Positions 26,886 through 36,106 of a stretch of DNA of 64,000 nucleotides are shown here, piece after piece. Source of the stretch: Lunatibacter salilacus (GTDB lineage Bacteria; Bacteroidota; Bacteroidia; Cytophagales; Cyclobacteriaceae); contig NZ_VOLC01000009.1 in assembly GCF_009797935.1 (NCBI RefSeq), forward strand, positions 62,001 to 126,000, written 5' to 3'. The translations under genes and the position numbers were made by a program. The notes beneath the pieces were generated by a model. That model saw nothing but the letters and a program-made list of their open reading frames with translations, ran no database searches and was not told the origin of the DNA. How positions within the stretch are numbered: position 1 is the first letter of the stretch; every line of letters begins with the position of its first letter.

Positions 26886-28136
26886 ATGAATATCCGATTT
26901 TACGTTGCCTGTGCCCTTTTCTTTCCGTTGTTTTTGTTCAGCTCCTGTGACTGGGGCGGCAGTGAAGATGAGATGGTAACACCAAACCTCAGGGCCTTGC
27001 ATGCCCATGAGCAGGAAATGGTTTTCGCTAGTTCCCGATTTGCCTTGGATCTTTTTCAGCAGCTCCAGAAAAAGGACGATCCTAATCAATTTTACAGCCC
27101 TTACAGCATTCATCAGGCACTTTCCATGGCCATGAACGGCAACGAAGGCGAAGTGTTGGAAGAATTTAACAATGTATTGAGATTTGAGGGGATGAGTTTG
27201 GAAGAGGCTAATGAAGCGGCAGAATCGCTGACGAAATTTTTGTTGGAGCTGGATCCCAAGGTAAGGTTATCCATTGCCAATGCCATTTGGTACAAGCAGG
27301 AATTTGAAGCCAATCCCAATTTTGAAGCAACCGTTCGGAATAGCTTTAAGGCAGAAGTAGCAGGTTTGGATATGGCTAATCCCCAGTCCGTGGATGTGAT
27401 TAACAATTGGATTGAAAATAATACAGAAGGCCTAATCAAGGACATGCTAGATGCGATTCCCTCCACTGCTGTAATGTATTTGGTCAATGCCATTTATTTT
27501 AAGGCAGATTGGAAATACCGCTTTAATTCGGCAAATACCCATAAGGCGCCTTTTTATGTAACACCACAGCAGGTAGTAGAAGTGGAAATGATGAGCATGA
27601 ATGAATCGGCACCAATGAGGAATTACACTACTGAAGGACTGGAGTATTTGGAAATTCCCTACAGCACGGGACATTACAATATGGGGGTGATTACCGGTAC
27701 CGATCTTGACACCAAGTTGCAGGACTTTTCTTTCGAGGATCTTGAAAATTGGCGGGAACAAGCATTTGAAGCAAATCTAATCCTTCATATGCCCAAGTTT
27801 AAGATGAGGTATAAGATGGAAGAATTGAAAGAAGACCTAATGGCGATGGGCCTTGAAAAGCCCTTTAACCCAAGTCCAGTCAACTTTACCCAGCTGTTCG
27901 CAAATCCAACGGAATCCATGTATATCAGTAGGGTGATTCATGATGCGTTGATTGAAGTGGATGAATGGGGAAGCGAAGCCGCTGCGGCAACGATCGTGGA
28001 GGTGGATCTGACTTCCGCTGGACCTAATCAGCCTAGGATATTTGCCTTGGACAAGCCCTTTGTATTCTTTATTCAGGACAACCATAGTGGTGCCATCCTC
28101 TTTATGGGGAAATTAGGGAATCCGGCATTGCTTTAA
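26886..28136 (+). CDS. Serpin-family lipoprotein (serine/cysteine protease inhibitor)
   Basis: 416 residues. A signal peptide with lipobox FLFSSC (Cys21) places it on the envelope, probably at the cell surface or periplasmic face. The serpin fold follows (about 45-415): FYSPYSIHQALSMAMNGNEG (helix A/B), AVMYLVNAIYFKADW, and the late FALDKPFVFFI segment. The reactive-centre loop begins EWGSEAAAATIVEV; small residues in this hinge are typical of inhibitory serpins. The P1 residue cannot be fixed but lies around TSAGPNQPR. Bacterial serpins may protect against host, competitor or self proteases. No protease gene is adjacent. Confidence 0.93.
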   Translation: MNIRFYVACALFFPLFLFSSCDWGGSEDEMVTPNLRALHAHEQEMVFASSRFALDLFQQLQKKDDPNQFYSPYSIHQALSMAMNGNEGEVLEEFNNVLRFEGMSLEEANEAAESLTKFLLELDPKVRLSIANAIWYKQEFEANPNFEATVRNSFKAEVAGLDMANPQSVDVINNWIENNTEGLIKDMLDAIPSTAVMYLVNAIYFKADWKYRFNSANTHKAPFYVTPQQVVEVEMMSMNESAPMRNYTTEGLEYLEIPYSTGHYNMGVITGTDLDTKLQDFSFEDLENWREQAFEANLILHMPKFKMRYKMEELKEDLMAMGLEKPFNPSPVNFTQLFANPTESMYISRVIHDALIEVDEWGSEAAAATIVEVDLTSAGPNQPRIFALDKPFVFFIQDNHSGAILFMGKLGNPALL

Positions 28137-28217
28137 AACAAAATTAGTCGGGACACAGCCTGCCTTCCAGGATTAAAATTAGAATTGGAATGTCTAACCA
28201 AATTTTAATGGATGACT

Positions 28218-28847
28218 ATGAGAAAACCACATCTAATTAAACTAATCTTGCTTTCATTTTTTTTAATAGGGTTTCCTTCCTGTGAAGAAGGTTGTATCTG
28301 TTGTGAATTTGATGGCCCCGTTCGCTACGATGCAAGAATCGTGGGCTTTGCAGTAGAACGAGTCGATAAACGGGTGACATCTACTCAATGGGCAGCCTAT
28401 CTTCCTGGAGACACTGTAAATGCAAGTCGAGATCTTGTAATCTACCTGAAACCAGACCTTGAGCGAGTAGTATTAAATAATAATTTAAGTAAAAATGGAT
28501 TGTTTGTTAATTCCGCCTTTGCGTGTACTCCAGCTCAAATGCCAAGGACTGATCAAATTTTGACAAACCTAAAAATTACAAGCACCGAAGACTTTAATGC
28601 CTATCATCCTGCAGGCTCAGATCTAATTGGCCTGTTTGATATCTCTGGAATTAGATATAGTGCAAAAAATCAAAAAATCCCTTTGTCACAGTATTTGGCT
28701 GGGAGTAGAAATGATTTTCTCATCAGTGCACCATCTCTTTTTTTAAACGAGAGTCCAGAAAATCAATCAACTCACATATTCAAATTTCAACTCGAACTTT
28801 CTGACACGACTCTTCATTTTCAAACTCCAGAACTAATCTTGAAGTAA
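28218..28847 (+). CDS. Hypothetical lipoprotein (possibly DUF5034-like)
   Basis: About 209 residues from the ATG at 28218 (another ATG at 28212 adds two). Signal peptide and lipobox LIGFPSC, followed at once by a cysteine-rich EEGCICCEFDG. The rest alternates short strands, compatible with a beta-sandwich (VRYDARIVGFAVERV, DLVIYLKPDLERV, HIFKFQLELSDTTLHF). It resembles Bacteroidota lipoproteins sometimes called DUF5034, but I cannot confirm this. It follows the serpin gene by 81 bp on the same strand. Function unknown. Confidence 0.75.
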   Translation: MRKPHLIKLILLSFFLIGFPSCEEGCICCEFDGPVRYDARIVGFAVERVDKRVTSTQWAAYLPGDTVNASRDLVIYLKPDLERVVLNNNLSKNGLFVNSAFACTPAQMPRTDQILTNLKITSTEDFNAYHPAGSDLIGLFDISGIRYSAKNQKIPLSQYLAGSRNDFLISAPSLFLNESPENQSTHIFKFQLELSDTTLHFQTPELILK

Positions 28848-29032
28848 AAGATATGGCCAAAAAGTCATATTCGACAAGAGTTAATATTGTGCATTCGTTA
28901 TTCTGATTTCAAATAATTGTCCAGTGGATTATATATAACTATTTCTTCAAGCTTGGGATTCTAGGAATTAGGAAAGCAGGAATAAATCCTAAGTTTTTTT
29001 CCTGTTTTTGCTATCAAATCGAATATGAGATA

Positions 29033-29232
29033 TTAAAAGAAGCAAATCACCAAGCTAAATAATTCAGGCTTAAAATGGGTTCGGATTACTTTTAATGCCC
29101 GAAAAAGATGATTTTTAGCCGTATTTGGAGCAATTTGTAGCTTTTCTGATATCTCCTTAAGGGATAGTTCCTGATCGTGGTGAAGCTGAAATACTTGCTG
29201 CTGACGGTCAAACTTTGGCGGAAGTGCTTGTA
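29033..29232 (-). pseudogene. C-terminal remnant of an ECF sigma factor (region 4)
   Basis: Minus-strand frame reads ALQALPPKFDRQQQVFQL, then HHDQELSLKEISEKLQIAPN and TAKNHLFRALKVIRTHF, then a stop at 29033-29035. This is the helix-turn-helix region 4 of ECF sigma factors (LPPKxRxVFxL, SLKEIAExLxISPxTVKNH). Upstream there is an in-frame stop, so region 2 is gone. It points away from the neighbouring FecR remnant, whereas sigma and FecR genes are normally co-directional. Confidence 0.85.
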
Positions 29233-29412
29233 AAGCTCACTCAGATATATGGTAAAGAGTTCGTGAGTACTGACAGTAGCCTTTTGGCCAAGGAACTCTA
29301 CTTGGGTGTTCCCTACAGCGACTGGGAGACTGTACGGCAAGCCTTGGAACTTTCCCTGAATATCCAATTTAACGAAAAGGAACACTATGTGGAACTTCAA
29401 CTTAACCCATAA
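29205..29412 (+). pseudogene. C-terminal remnant of a FecR-type anti-sigma factor
   Basis: Frame reads DGQTLAEVLVKLTQIYGKEF and ends SLNIQFNEKEHYVELQLNP before a stop at 29410-29412. This matches the C-terminal DUF4974 domain of Bacteroidota FecR proteins (xxPLxEVLxxLxxxYG ... ALxLTxxLxYxxxxxxVxL). The membrane and N-terminal parts are missing. It lies 25 bp before an STN-bearing susC, the expected partner. Confidence 0.75.
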
Positions 29413-29437
29413 TAAAACCAAATAACCTAGATGCGCT

Positions 29438-32400
29438 ATGAAAAAAACTAATTACAGCAACATTTTATTGGCGTTGTGTATGATGCTGTTGGCCGTCTCT
29501 TCGGAAACAGTAGCCTCTTCGAATAGCCCGAAGAAGGAAATGTCCCTAATAGAGGCGATCGAACAGATAGGCACCGAATACGGCGTCTATTTTACATTTG
29601 ATAAATCGCTAGTAAGTGGTATTACCGTCAACTATATCCGTGAGGAGCAGGCTTCGGTGGAAGACGTGATGGCCAAGATTTTGAAAAATACCAGGCTAAC
29701 CTTTAAATTGATAAACAATCAGTATTTGGTTATCTATAAAAACGACGAAGAGGGAATCAAATCCCTTCGAAAAATGTCCAACAACCTCGTCAAACTGATA
29801 AAAGAAGAAGAAAGGGCGTTTGTGAAAAAAGACGGTCCGTCGGCTAAGGCCGCAATTGGTTCATTGGTGCCCTGGACGACAGTGAGAGGCCGGGTAGTAA
29901 GTGCTTCCGGTGAACCTTTAATCGGAGTGTCGATTTTAGTTAAGGGTAAAAACAGGGGTATGGTAACTGACTTGGACGGGTCTTTTGTAATCGACGATCT
30001 CAGTTCCTCCGATATCCTAGTTTTTTCCTATATAGGCTACGCAACCCAAGAGGTTGCGGTAGGAAATTCATCAGAAATAGTAGTGGAATTGAGGGAGGAT
30101 GACAAAGCTTTGGAAGAAGTGGTAGTCACCGCCTTGGGTATAAAAAAAGAGGTAAAAGCCTTGGGGTATTCGGTCACCCGTATCGATGGGGAGGATTTCA
30201 ACCGCGCCCGGGAAACCAACTTTGCCAACTCGCTGGTCGGAAAGGTTGCGGGTGTTAACGTTACTGGCGTAGCCTCAGGTCCCGGCGGCTCGTCGCGGGT
30301 TACCATTCGTGGCAACACGTCAATTTCCGGGGACAACCAGCCGCTTTATATCATCAACGGACTTCCTATGGACAACTCGCAATTCGGAAGTCCATCTGGT
30401 GCTAATCCCGACTGGGGAGATAATATTTCAAGCATAAACCCGGACGATATTGAAGAAATTACCGTTCTTAAAGGTGCTACGGCTGCGGCGTTGTATGGTT
30501 CACGAGCGAAAAACGGTGCGATTGTCATAACCACTAAGTCCGGTGCCGGGAAAAGGGGATTGGGGGTAGAAATCACCAATCATACCACCTTTGAGCTTCC
30601 CTTTTATATATGGCGTCTTCAAAACGAATATGGGCAGGGGTATGGAGGAGTCAAGCCGGCCAGCCAGCAGGATGCCGCCAACCACGGACAAAACCACTGG
30701 GGAGCTCCGTACGATGGATCTATGGTGGTCCAACTTGACGGCGAAGCCCGTCCATACTCTTATGTGAAGGATCAGGTGCTGGATGATTTTTTCAGCGTTG
30801 GCCACACGACGACCAACAGTGTCTCTTTTTCAGGTGGGGGAGATAACGGATCCTTCCGACTCGGGGTGACAAACATGCGGAATCAAGGCGTAATTTCCAC
30901 CGCAGGTATCAACAGAAACAATATCAGTCTGGGTATGAATCAGAAGATAACTCAGGATCTGACCCTATCCGCGAACGTGGATTACATCGATGAAGAGGTG
31001 AATAACCGCTACATGCATCGGGGTACTCAAGCTGCCGCAGCGGGTACTATACTCTTTGTAAATAGCAACATGCCAACCAGTGCTTTGGCACCGGGTTATA
31101 GAGATGATTTTAATGAAATGGTGCTCGGTACCGACCTCAATGCCACGAATCCCTATTTTGTGCGCAACCGAATGCGCAATACGACCAACAAGGACCGATT
31201 TATCACCAACGTGACCGCACGTTGGCAGGTGTTGCCTTGGCTGTATGCACAGGGACGCGTAGGCCAGGATTTTTATACCTTCAAAGGAGACAACATTTTG
31301 CCAGACGGAACAGGTTTTCGACAAAACGGTCAAATTGACCAACGTACCATGAATTTCTGGGAGCGTAATTTTGAGGGATTGATTGGCATCGACAAGGACT
31401 TGAATGAAAACTTCAGCTTGGCGGTAAATCTCGGGGGTAACCTCATGTCTCAACATCGATTCACAACCTCAGTTACCGGATTAGGTTTTGTCATTCCCCA
31501 ACTCCATGTAGTAAATAACACCGCCATCCGAAATACGACCACCCAGGTATATGATAAAAAAATCAATTCCGTGTTTGGCACCATGGAGTTGAACTTTAAG
31601 AACTACCTATTCTTTAATCTCACCGGGCGAAACGACTGGTTTTCGACACTCAACCCAGCTTCAAACAACTTTTTCTATCCCTCTACGGGGCTAAGCTTTA
31701 TCTTCTCGGACGCAATCGAAATGCCGAGGTCGATTAGTTTTGGCAAATTGCGGGTAGCATATGCCTCTGTTGGTGGAGATACGGACCCATACGGGCTTGA
31801 CCTTACCTATGGCCTGCTCGGATACGCCTATAATGGCCGTCCACTGGGAACTATCAACCAGCAAACTGTCCCCAACAACATGCTTCGACCGTTGAATGTG
31901 GATGAATTTGAAGTCGGTCTGGATATAAGGATGCTGGACAACCGTCTGGGTTTTGATATGGCGTTTTACGATAAGCTAACCACCAACGACATCGCCGTAG
32001 AGAGTATCTCCGGCACAAGCGGATATTCTGGTGTATCGGTAAATGTCGGAAGTATTCGTAATAGAGGGGTGGAGTTTTTACTTTCTGGAAAACCTGTAAT
32101 CCATAAGGATTTTCAATGGGAAGTGACAGCCAACATGGCCTTTAACCGAAGCCGGGTGCTGAAAATCTCAGACACCTCCAATGAGCTGATCCTCGCCACC
32201 ACCACAAAGGCCTTTGTCAAGCATATAGAGGGAATGGAATATTCCCAGATAGTGGGCCGCACCATTCTCCGGGACGAACAGGGACAGGATATTATCGATG
32301 GAACCGGCTTGCCTATTGTTCCGTTGGATGTGGTTCCTTTCGGCACAGGAATACACCGATGGACTGGTGGTCTCATCAATGAATTTAGGTACCGGGCATT

Positions 32401-32884
32401 TACGCTGAATGTGTTGGTTGACGGTAAATTTGGAGGTTATATATATTCCCAAACCAACTACGACCTGGACCACCGGGGCATGTCACCAGAATCTTTGCTG
32501 GGTCGGGCAAACGGAGTGGTCCTGCCAGGAGTAACCGAAAGCGGGGAGCCTAACCAAGTGCACGTCACTGCGGACCGGGTAAACAACCGGGCAATTACGG
32601 TGAGGAGAAGGGATGCGTTGGATGATTATCTCTACGATGCTTCGTTTATAAAATTGAGAAACGTGGCACTAACCTACCAGTTTCCCTCCACCCTATCCGA
32701 TCGAATTATATTTTTAAAAGGTGGCAGTATTTCCATGGTGGGCAGAAACCTCTCTATTCTCATGAGTCGAGCGCCGGGCATAGATCCAGAAAACAATCTT
32801 TTTCCCGGCAATAGCCAAGGAGTGGAGTCCAGTGCCCTGCCACTGACTCGAAGTGTTGGCTTTAACCTTAACCTGAAGTTTTAA
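29438..32884 (+). CDS. SusC/RagA TonB-linked transporter with STN signalling domain
   Basis: 1148 residues. Signal peptide (MKKTNYSNILLALCMMLLAV...), then an STN domain (about 36-105: MSLIEAIEQIGTEYGVYFTF and ITVNYIREEQASVEDVMAKI), which contacts FecR-type anti-sigma factors. A CarboxypepD_reg-like domain follows (about 150-232), then the plug with GATAAALYGSRAKNGAIVI, then the barrel ending TRSVGFNLNLKF. STN-bearing SusC proteins normally depend on a sigma/anti-sigma pair encoded upstream; here only fragments remain at 29033-29412, so signalling is probably lost or supplied from elsewhere. susD follows after 25 bp. Confidence 0.95.
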   Translation: MKKTNYSNILLALCMMLLAVSSETVASSNSPKKEMSLIEAIEQIGTEYGVYFTFDKSLVSGITVNYIREEQASVEDVMAKILKNTRLTFKLINNQYLVIYKNDEEGIKSLRKMSNNLVKLIKEEERAFVKKDGPSAKAAIGSLVPWTTVRGRVVSASGEPLIGVSILVKGKNRGMVTDLDGSFVIDDLSSSDILVFSYIGYATQEVAVGNSSEIVVELREDDKALEEVVVTALGIKKEVKALGYSVTRIDGEDFNRARETNFANSLVGKVAGVNVTGVASGPGGSSRVTIRGNTSISGDNQPLYIINGLPMDNSQFGSPSGANPDWGDNISSINPDDIEEITVLKGATAAALYGSRAKNGAIVITTKSGAGKRGLGVEITNHTTFELPFYIWRLQNEYGQGYGGVKPASQQDAANHGQNHWGAPYDGSMVVQLDGEARPYSYVKDQVLDDFFSVGHTTTNSVSFSGGGDNGSFRLGVTNMRNQGVISTAGINRNNISLGMNQKITQDLTLSANVDYIDEEVNNRYMHRGTQAAAAGTILFVNSNMPTSALAPGYRDDFNEMVLGTDLNATNPYFVRNRMRNTTNKDRFITNVTARWQVLPWLYAQGRVGQDFYTFKGDNILPDGTGFRQNGQIDQRTMNFWERNFEGLIGIDKDLNENFSLAVNLGGNLMSQHRFTTSVTGLGFVIPQLHVVNNTAIRNTTTQVYDKKINSVFGTMELNFKNYLFFNLTGRNDWFSTLNPASNNFFYPSTGLSFIFSDAIEMPRSISFGKLRVAYASVGGDTDPYGLDLTYGLLGYAYNGRPLGTINQQTVPNNMLRPLNVDEFEVGLDIRMLDNRLGFDMAFYDKLTTNDIAVESISGTSGYSGVSVNVGSIRNRGVEFLLSGKPVIHKDFQWEVTANMAFNRSRVLKISDTSNELILATTTKAFVKHIEGMEYSQIVGRTILRDEQGQDIIDGTGLPIVPLDVVPFGTGIHRWTGGLINEFRYRAFTLNVLVDGKFGGYIYSQTNYDLDHRGMSPESLLGRANGVVLPGVTESGEPNQVHVTADRVNNRAITVRRRDALDDYLYDASFIKLRNVALTYQFPSTLSDRIIFLKGGSISMVGRNLSILMSRAPGIDPENNLFPGNSQGVESSALPLTRSVGFNLNLKF

Positions 32885-32909
32885 TTCTTCCCACACAAAA
32901 AGAACGATC

Positions 32910-34487
32910 ATGAAAAATACACCTATATTATTTGCGCTGCTGGTGTTCCTTTCCGGAATTTGGGGATGCGATCACGGTTTCGAAGAGCTAAATAAAGACC
33001 CAAATGCGGTGACTGCCGAAAGGTTCAACCCAGCCTTCCTATTCACTACTGCCCAATTGCGGACCGCCAGGGGAGACGAGGCCAACAGTCTGTTTTATGC
33101 GACATGCTTTGTCCAGCAAATGGCGTCACTAAGCAACGTAGGCATCTTTGACTATCACGGCGACAAATACGTTTATCACAAAGGAAATAACGAACTGCTA
33201 TGGAATGCCACTTATGGAAATGCCGGCGAGTCCAGACCTGCCAAACTGATCGAAGATATCCTTGAACTTACTAGAGAAAAGCCGGAATATCACAACCTGC
33301 ATCAGATGGCCCGCATTTGGAGAACAGTTATTTACCACCGCCTTACCGACATGTATGGAGAAATCCCCTATTTCGAATCCAGCAAAGGGTATTACCAGCA
33401 GATATATAAGCCGCGCTATGACGACCAAAGGGAAATCTACTACGATATGCTCAGTGAGTTGGAAGATGCGGTGAATAAGCTGGACCCAAATCAGCCAAAT
33501 TTCGGAACTGCGGACATTGCTTACGACGGCAACATAGAGCAGTGGAGAAAATTCGGTAACTCCATGATGTTAAGGTTAGGTCTTCGGCTTTCGAAGGTAG
33601 AACCCTCCACATCGGAAACTTGGGTAAAAAAAGCATTCGATCGTGGTGTATTTACATCCATAGATGAGAATTTGTATATCAGCGGAACGGACGCAACAGG
33701 CACTATGGCCGAGCTTGCCAATGGAATGAGCTGGATAATAAGCGTTTCTACCCGAAGCCCTGGGAAAATAAGCGCCACATATTTTGACTTTCTAAAAAGT
33801 CACAACGATCCACGGCTACCCCATACGGTGGCTGTCTATACAGATCCTACCGATGTCAGGACCAAAAACACCGATCCTGCGCTACAAAAGGGCCTTCCAA
33901 ATGGATTGGACCGCGGCACACTGGAAAGCCATCCAAGTTATGACCCCAATAGCCCTGGGCAGGAACACCAATATTCGGGCGTAAACCGCGAAGTATTAGC
34001 TAAGCTAGACGGGCCTAGGATGTTTATTACCTATGCTGAGGTGCAGTTTATGCTTGCAGAGGCGGCAGCGAGAGGGTGGATCAGCGGAAATGCGGAAACC
34101 TACTATGAAAGTGGGGTATTTGCTGCTATGAAAATGTTAAGCCAATTTGATGAGTCCGCGTTAATTTCCGATCAACAAATTGCTGATTACTTGGAACAAA
34201 ACCCATTTGTAGGTACTAGCAACATTGAATTGGCATTGGAGCAGATTAATACCCAATATTGGGCTGCTACTTTTCTGAATGGCTATGAAGCCTATGCTAA
34301 CTTGAGAAGGTCTGGATATCCTCAGCTAGAACCCATTTCTTACCCCGATAACGAAACCGGTGGATTATTTCCGGGACGCATACGCTACCCTGATGATGAA
34401 GCGGTATTGAACGCCGAGAACTACAGCGAAGCGGTCGCCAGACAAGGAACTGACAATTTTATCACCAAGGTTTGGTGGGATCAGTAA
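32910..34487 (+). CDS. SusD/RagB-family (SusD-like_2) lipoprotein
   Basis: 525 residues; lipobox FLSGIWGC (Cys20). The family start GFEELNKDPNAVTAERFNPA is clear. So are MARIWRTVIYHRLTDMYGEI and FMLAEAAARGWISGNAETYY. It ends NFITKVWWDQ. It is the substrate-binding partner of the upstream SusC, 25 bp away. A 15-bp-stem terminator follows. No enzyme gene accompanies this pair, so the ligand is not predictable. Confidence 0.94.
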   Translation: MKNTPILFALLVFLSGIWGCDHGFEELNKDPNAVTAERFNPAFLFTTAQLRTARGDEANSLFYATCFVQQMASLSNVGIFDYHGDKYVYHKGNNELLWNATYGNAGESRPAKLIEDILELTREKPEYHNLHQMARIWRTVIYHRLTDMYGEIPYFESSKGYYQQIYKPRYDDQREIYYDMLSELEDAVNKLDPNQPNFGTADIAYDGNIEQWRKFGNSMMLRLGLRLSKVEPSTSETWVKKAFDRGVFTSIDENLYISGTDATGTMAELANGMSWIISVSTRSPGKISATYFDFLKSHNDPRLPHTVAVYTDPTDVRTKNTDPALQKGLPNGLDRGTLESHPSYDPNSPGQEHQYSGVNREVLAKLDGPRMFITYAEVQFMLAEAAARGWISGNAETYYESGVFAAMKMLSQFDESALISDQQIADYLEQNPFVGTSNIELALEQINTQYWAATFLNGYEAYANLRRSGYPQLEPISYPDNETGGLFPGRIRYPDDEAVLNAENYSEAVARQGTDNFITKVWWDQ

Positions 34488-34513
34488 AAAAATTATAGCT
34501 AATCTACAAAAGG

Positions 34514-34550
34514 AAAGAAGCCATTGTATATTTTACAATGGCTTCTTTTT
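34514..34550 (+). terminator. Terminator between susD and fdhA
   Basis: A perfect 15-bp stem, AAAGAAGCCATTGTA with TACAATGGCTTCTTT, 5-nt loop, followed by T residues on the plus strand. It likely serves both convergent genes. Confidence 0.9.
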
Positions 34551-34557
34551 GAACGTA

Positions 34558-35748
34558 TCAATTCGGAATCATTCCATGCGGATCGATCACAAACTTCGTG
34601 GCCGCACCGCCGTCAAACTCTTTATAGCCTTGTACAGACTGCTGAAGGGAAATGATTTGTACATTTACCGCCTTGGCAATTTGCACCTTATCGTAAAGGA
34701 TGGCATTCATAAGCTGCCTATGGTATTTCATCACAGGACACTGCCCGGTATGGAAACTGTGTGATTTGGCCCAGCCCAGTCCCAAGCGGATACTAAGGCT
34801 CCCTTTTTTCGCCGCCTCGTCGACTGCGCCTGGATCTCCCGTTACATAAAGTCCCGGTATTCCAATACTACCTCCCGCACGGGTAACGTTCATCACAGAA
34901 TTTAGTACCGTTGCTGGCATTTCTGTGCCTGCGTCTGATCCGTGACCTCTTGCTTCAAAGCCTACGCAGTCCACTGCGCAGTCTACCTCGGGTACGCCTA
35001 CTATCTCCGCAATGGCATCCTCCAATGGGGTGTCTTTTCTAAGATCAATAGTCTCGCATCCAAAACTCCTTGCCTGCTCTAGCCGCTCTGGAATCATATC
35101 CCCCACGATAACGACTGCCGCTCCCAAGAGGTGACAGGAAACCGCACAGGCTAATCCGACAGGACCTGCCCCGGCAACGTAGACGATGGTTCCGGGTCCC
35201 ACTCCCGCAGTGACTGCACCGTGAAATCCGGTAGGAAAGATGTCTGATAATAAAGTAAGGTCTCTGATTTTTTCCATGGCCTGGTCTGAATCCGGGAACT
35301 TCAACAGGTTAAAGTCTGCATAAGGCACCATTACATATTCAGCCTGACCGCCTACCCAGCCTCCCATGTCTACATAGCCATAGGCAGCACCGGGACGAGC
35401 GGGATTGACGTTGAGGCAGATACCTGTTCTTCCTTCCTTGCAATTTCGACACCTGCCGCAGGCAATGTTAAAAGGAACGGAAACCAAATCTCCAACGTGG
35501 ATAAATTCAACATCTCTACCTGCTTCTATGACCAATCCGGTAATTTCATGACCTAAAATCAGCCCCTCAGGTGCAGTAGTCCTGCCCCGGACCATGTGCT
35601 GATCACTACCGCAAATATTGGTTGAAACGATTTTTAGGATGACGCCATGGTCACATTTTCTATCCCCAAGCGCAAGTTTGGGATAGTCAATTTCCCGTAC
35701 TTCTACTTCTCCTGGCCTTACATAAGCTACTCCGTGGTTTTTACACAT
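34558..35748 (-). CDS. fdhA: Glutathione-independent formaldehyde dehydrogenase
   Basis: A zinc-dependent, NAD-linked member of the medium-chain dehydrogenases. It matches Pseudomonas putida FdhA along its whole length (396 versus 399 residues), for example IVSTNICGSDQHMVRGRTT, PFNIACGRCRNCKEGRTGIC, GLGWAKSHSFHTGQCPVMKY. Catalytic zinc ligands are expected in NICGSD, LGHEITG and Asp of LLSDIFPTGF. The four cysteines of the structural zinc site are CGRCRNCKEGRTGIC. The nucleotide motif AGAGPVGLA is intact. It oxidises formaldehyde to formate and in P. putida also dismutates aldehydes. It stands alone. Confidence 0.93.
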   Translation of the reverse strand: MCKNHGVAYVRPGEVEVREIDYPKLALGDRKCDHGVILKIVSTNICGSDQHMVRGRTTAPEGLILGHEITGLVIEAGRDVEFIHVGDLVSVPFNIACGRCRNCKEGRTGICLNVNPARPGAAYGYVDMGGWVGGQAEYVMVPYADFNLLKFPDSDQAMEKIRDLTLLSDIFPTGFHGAVTAGVGPGTIVYVAGAGPVGLACAVSCHLLGAAVVIVGDMIPERLEQARSFGCETIDLRKDTPLEDAIAEIVGVPEVDCAVDCVGFEARGHGSDAGTEMPATVLNSVMNVTRAGGSIGIPGLYVTGDPGAVDEAAKKGSLSIRLGLGWAKSHSFHTGQCPVMKYHRQLMNAILYDKVQIAKAVNVQIISLQQSVQGYKEFDGGAATKFVIDPHGMIPN

Positions 35749-36106
35749 GTGTTAAATGATTTTTGGTTGACAGATTGGGTTCATCATGTTAATAGACCTT
35801 TAATTAAAACAGACCTTTAACGGATGATTCACTCAAATTAGGCAATTTGATTTAAAATTCCTTGTCACCCATCAATAATTAACGAGAAAAGCCAAAAATT
35901 AAGAAAAAAACACTTTTTTTAGCACTAATACAGACAAAATAGTAGCACTTTTTGCACTTTTCAAAAGCTAGAATTAACACCTCGCTTTAACGGGTATCAT
36001 CCGTCATTTTTTTACATTAGAAAGGCCTGCCAACTTTTGAGAGTAAAAGATTGACAGGCCTTTTTTTCAATAAAAAAAAATATCCACTACCTATTTCAAC
36101 AAATTA
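35749..36106. other. Intergenic region between lysS and fdhA
   Basis: AT-rich. It holds the lysS terminator at 36021-36063 and should hold the fdhA promoter, which I could not identify. No open frame or RNA gene is supported. Confidence 0.5.
36021..36063 (-). terminator. Terminator of lysS
   Basis: Outer stem AAAGGCCTG with CAGGCCTTT (9 bp), with an inner CTTTT/AAAAG pairing in the 25-nt loop. T runs flank both sides (TTTTTTT on plus, TTTCTAATG on minus). Confidence 0.75.
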
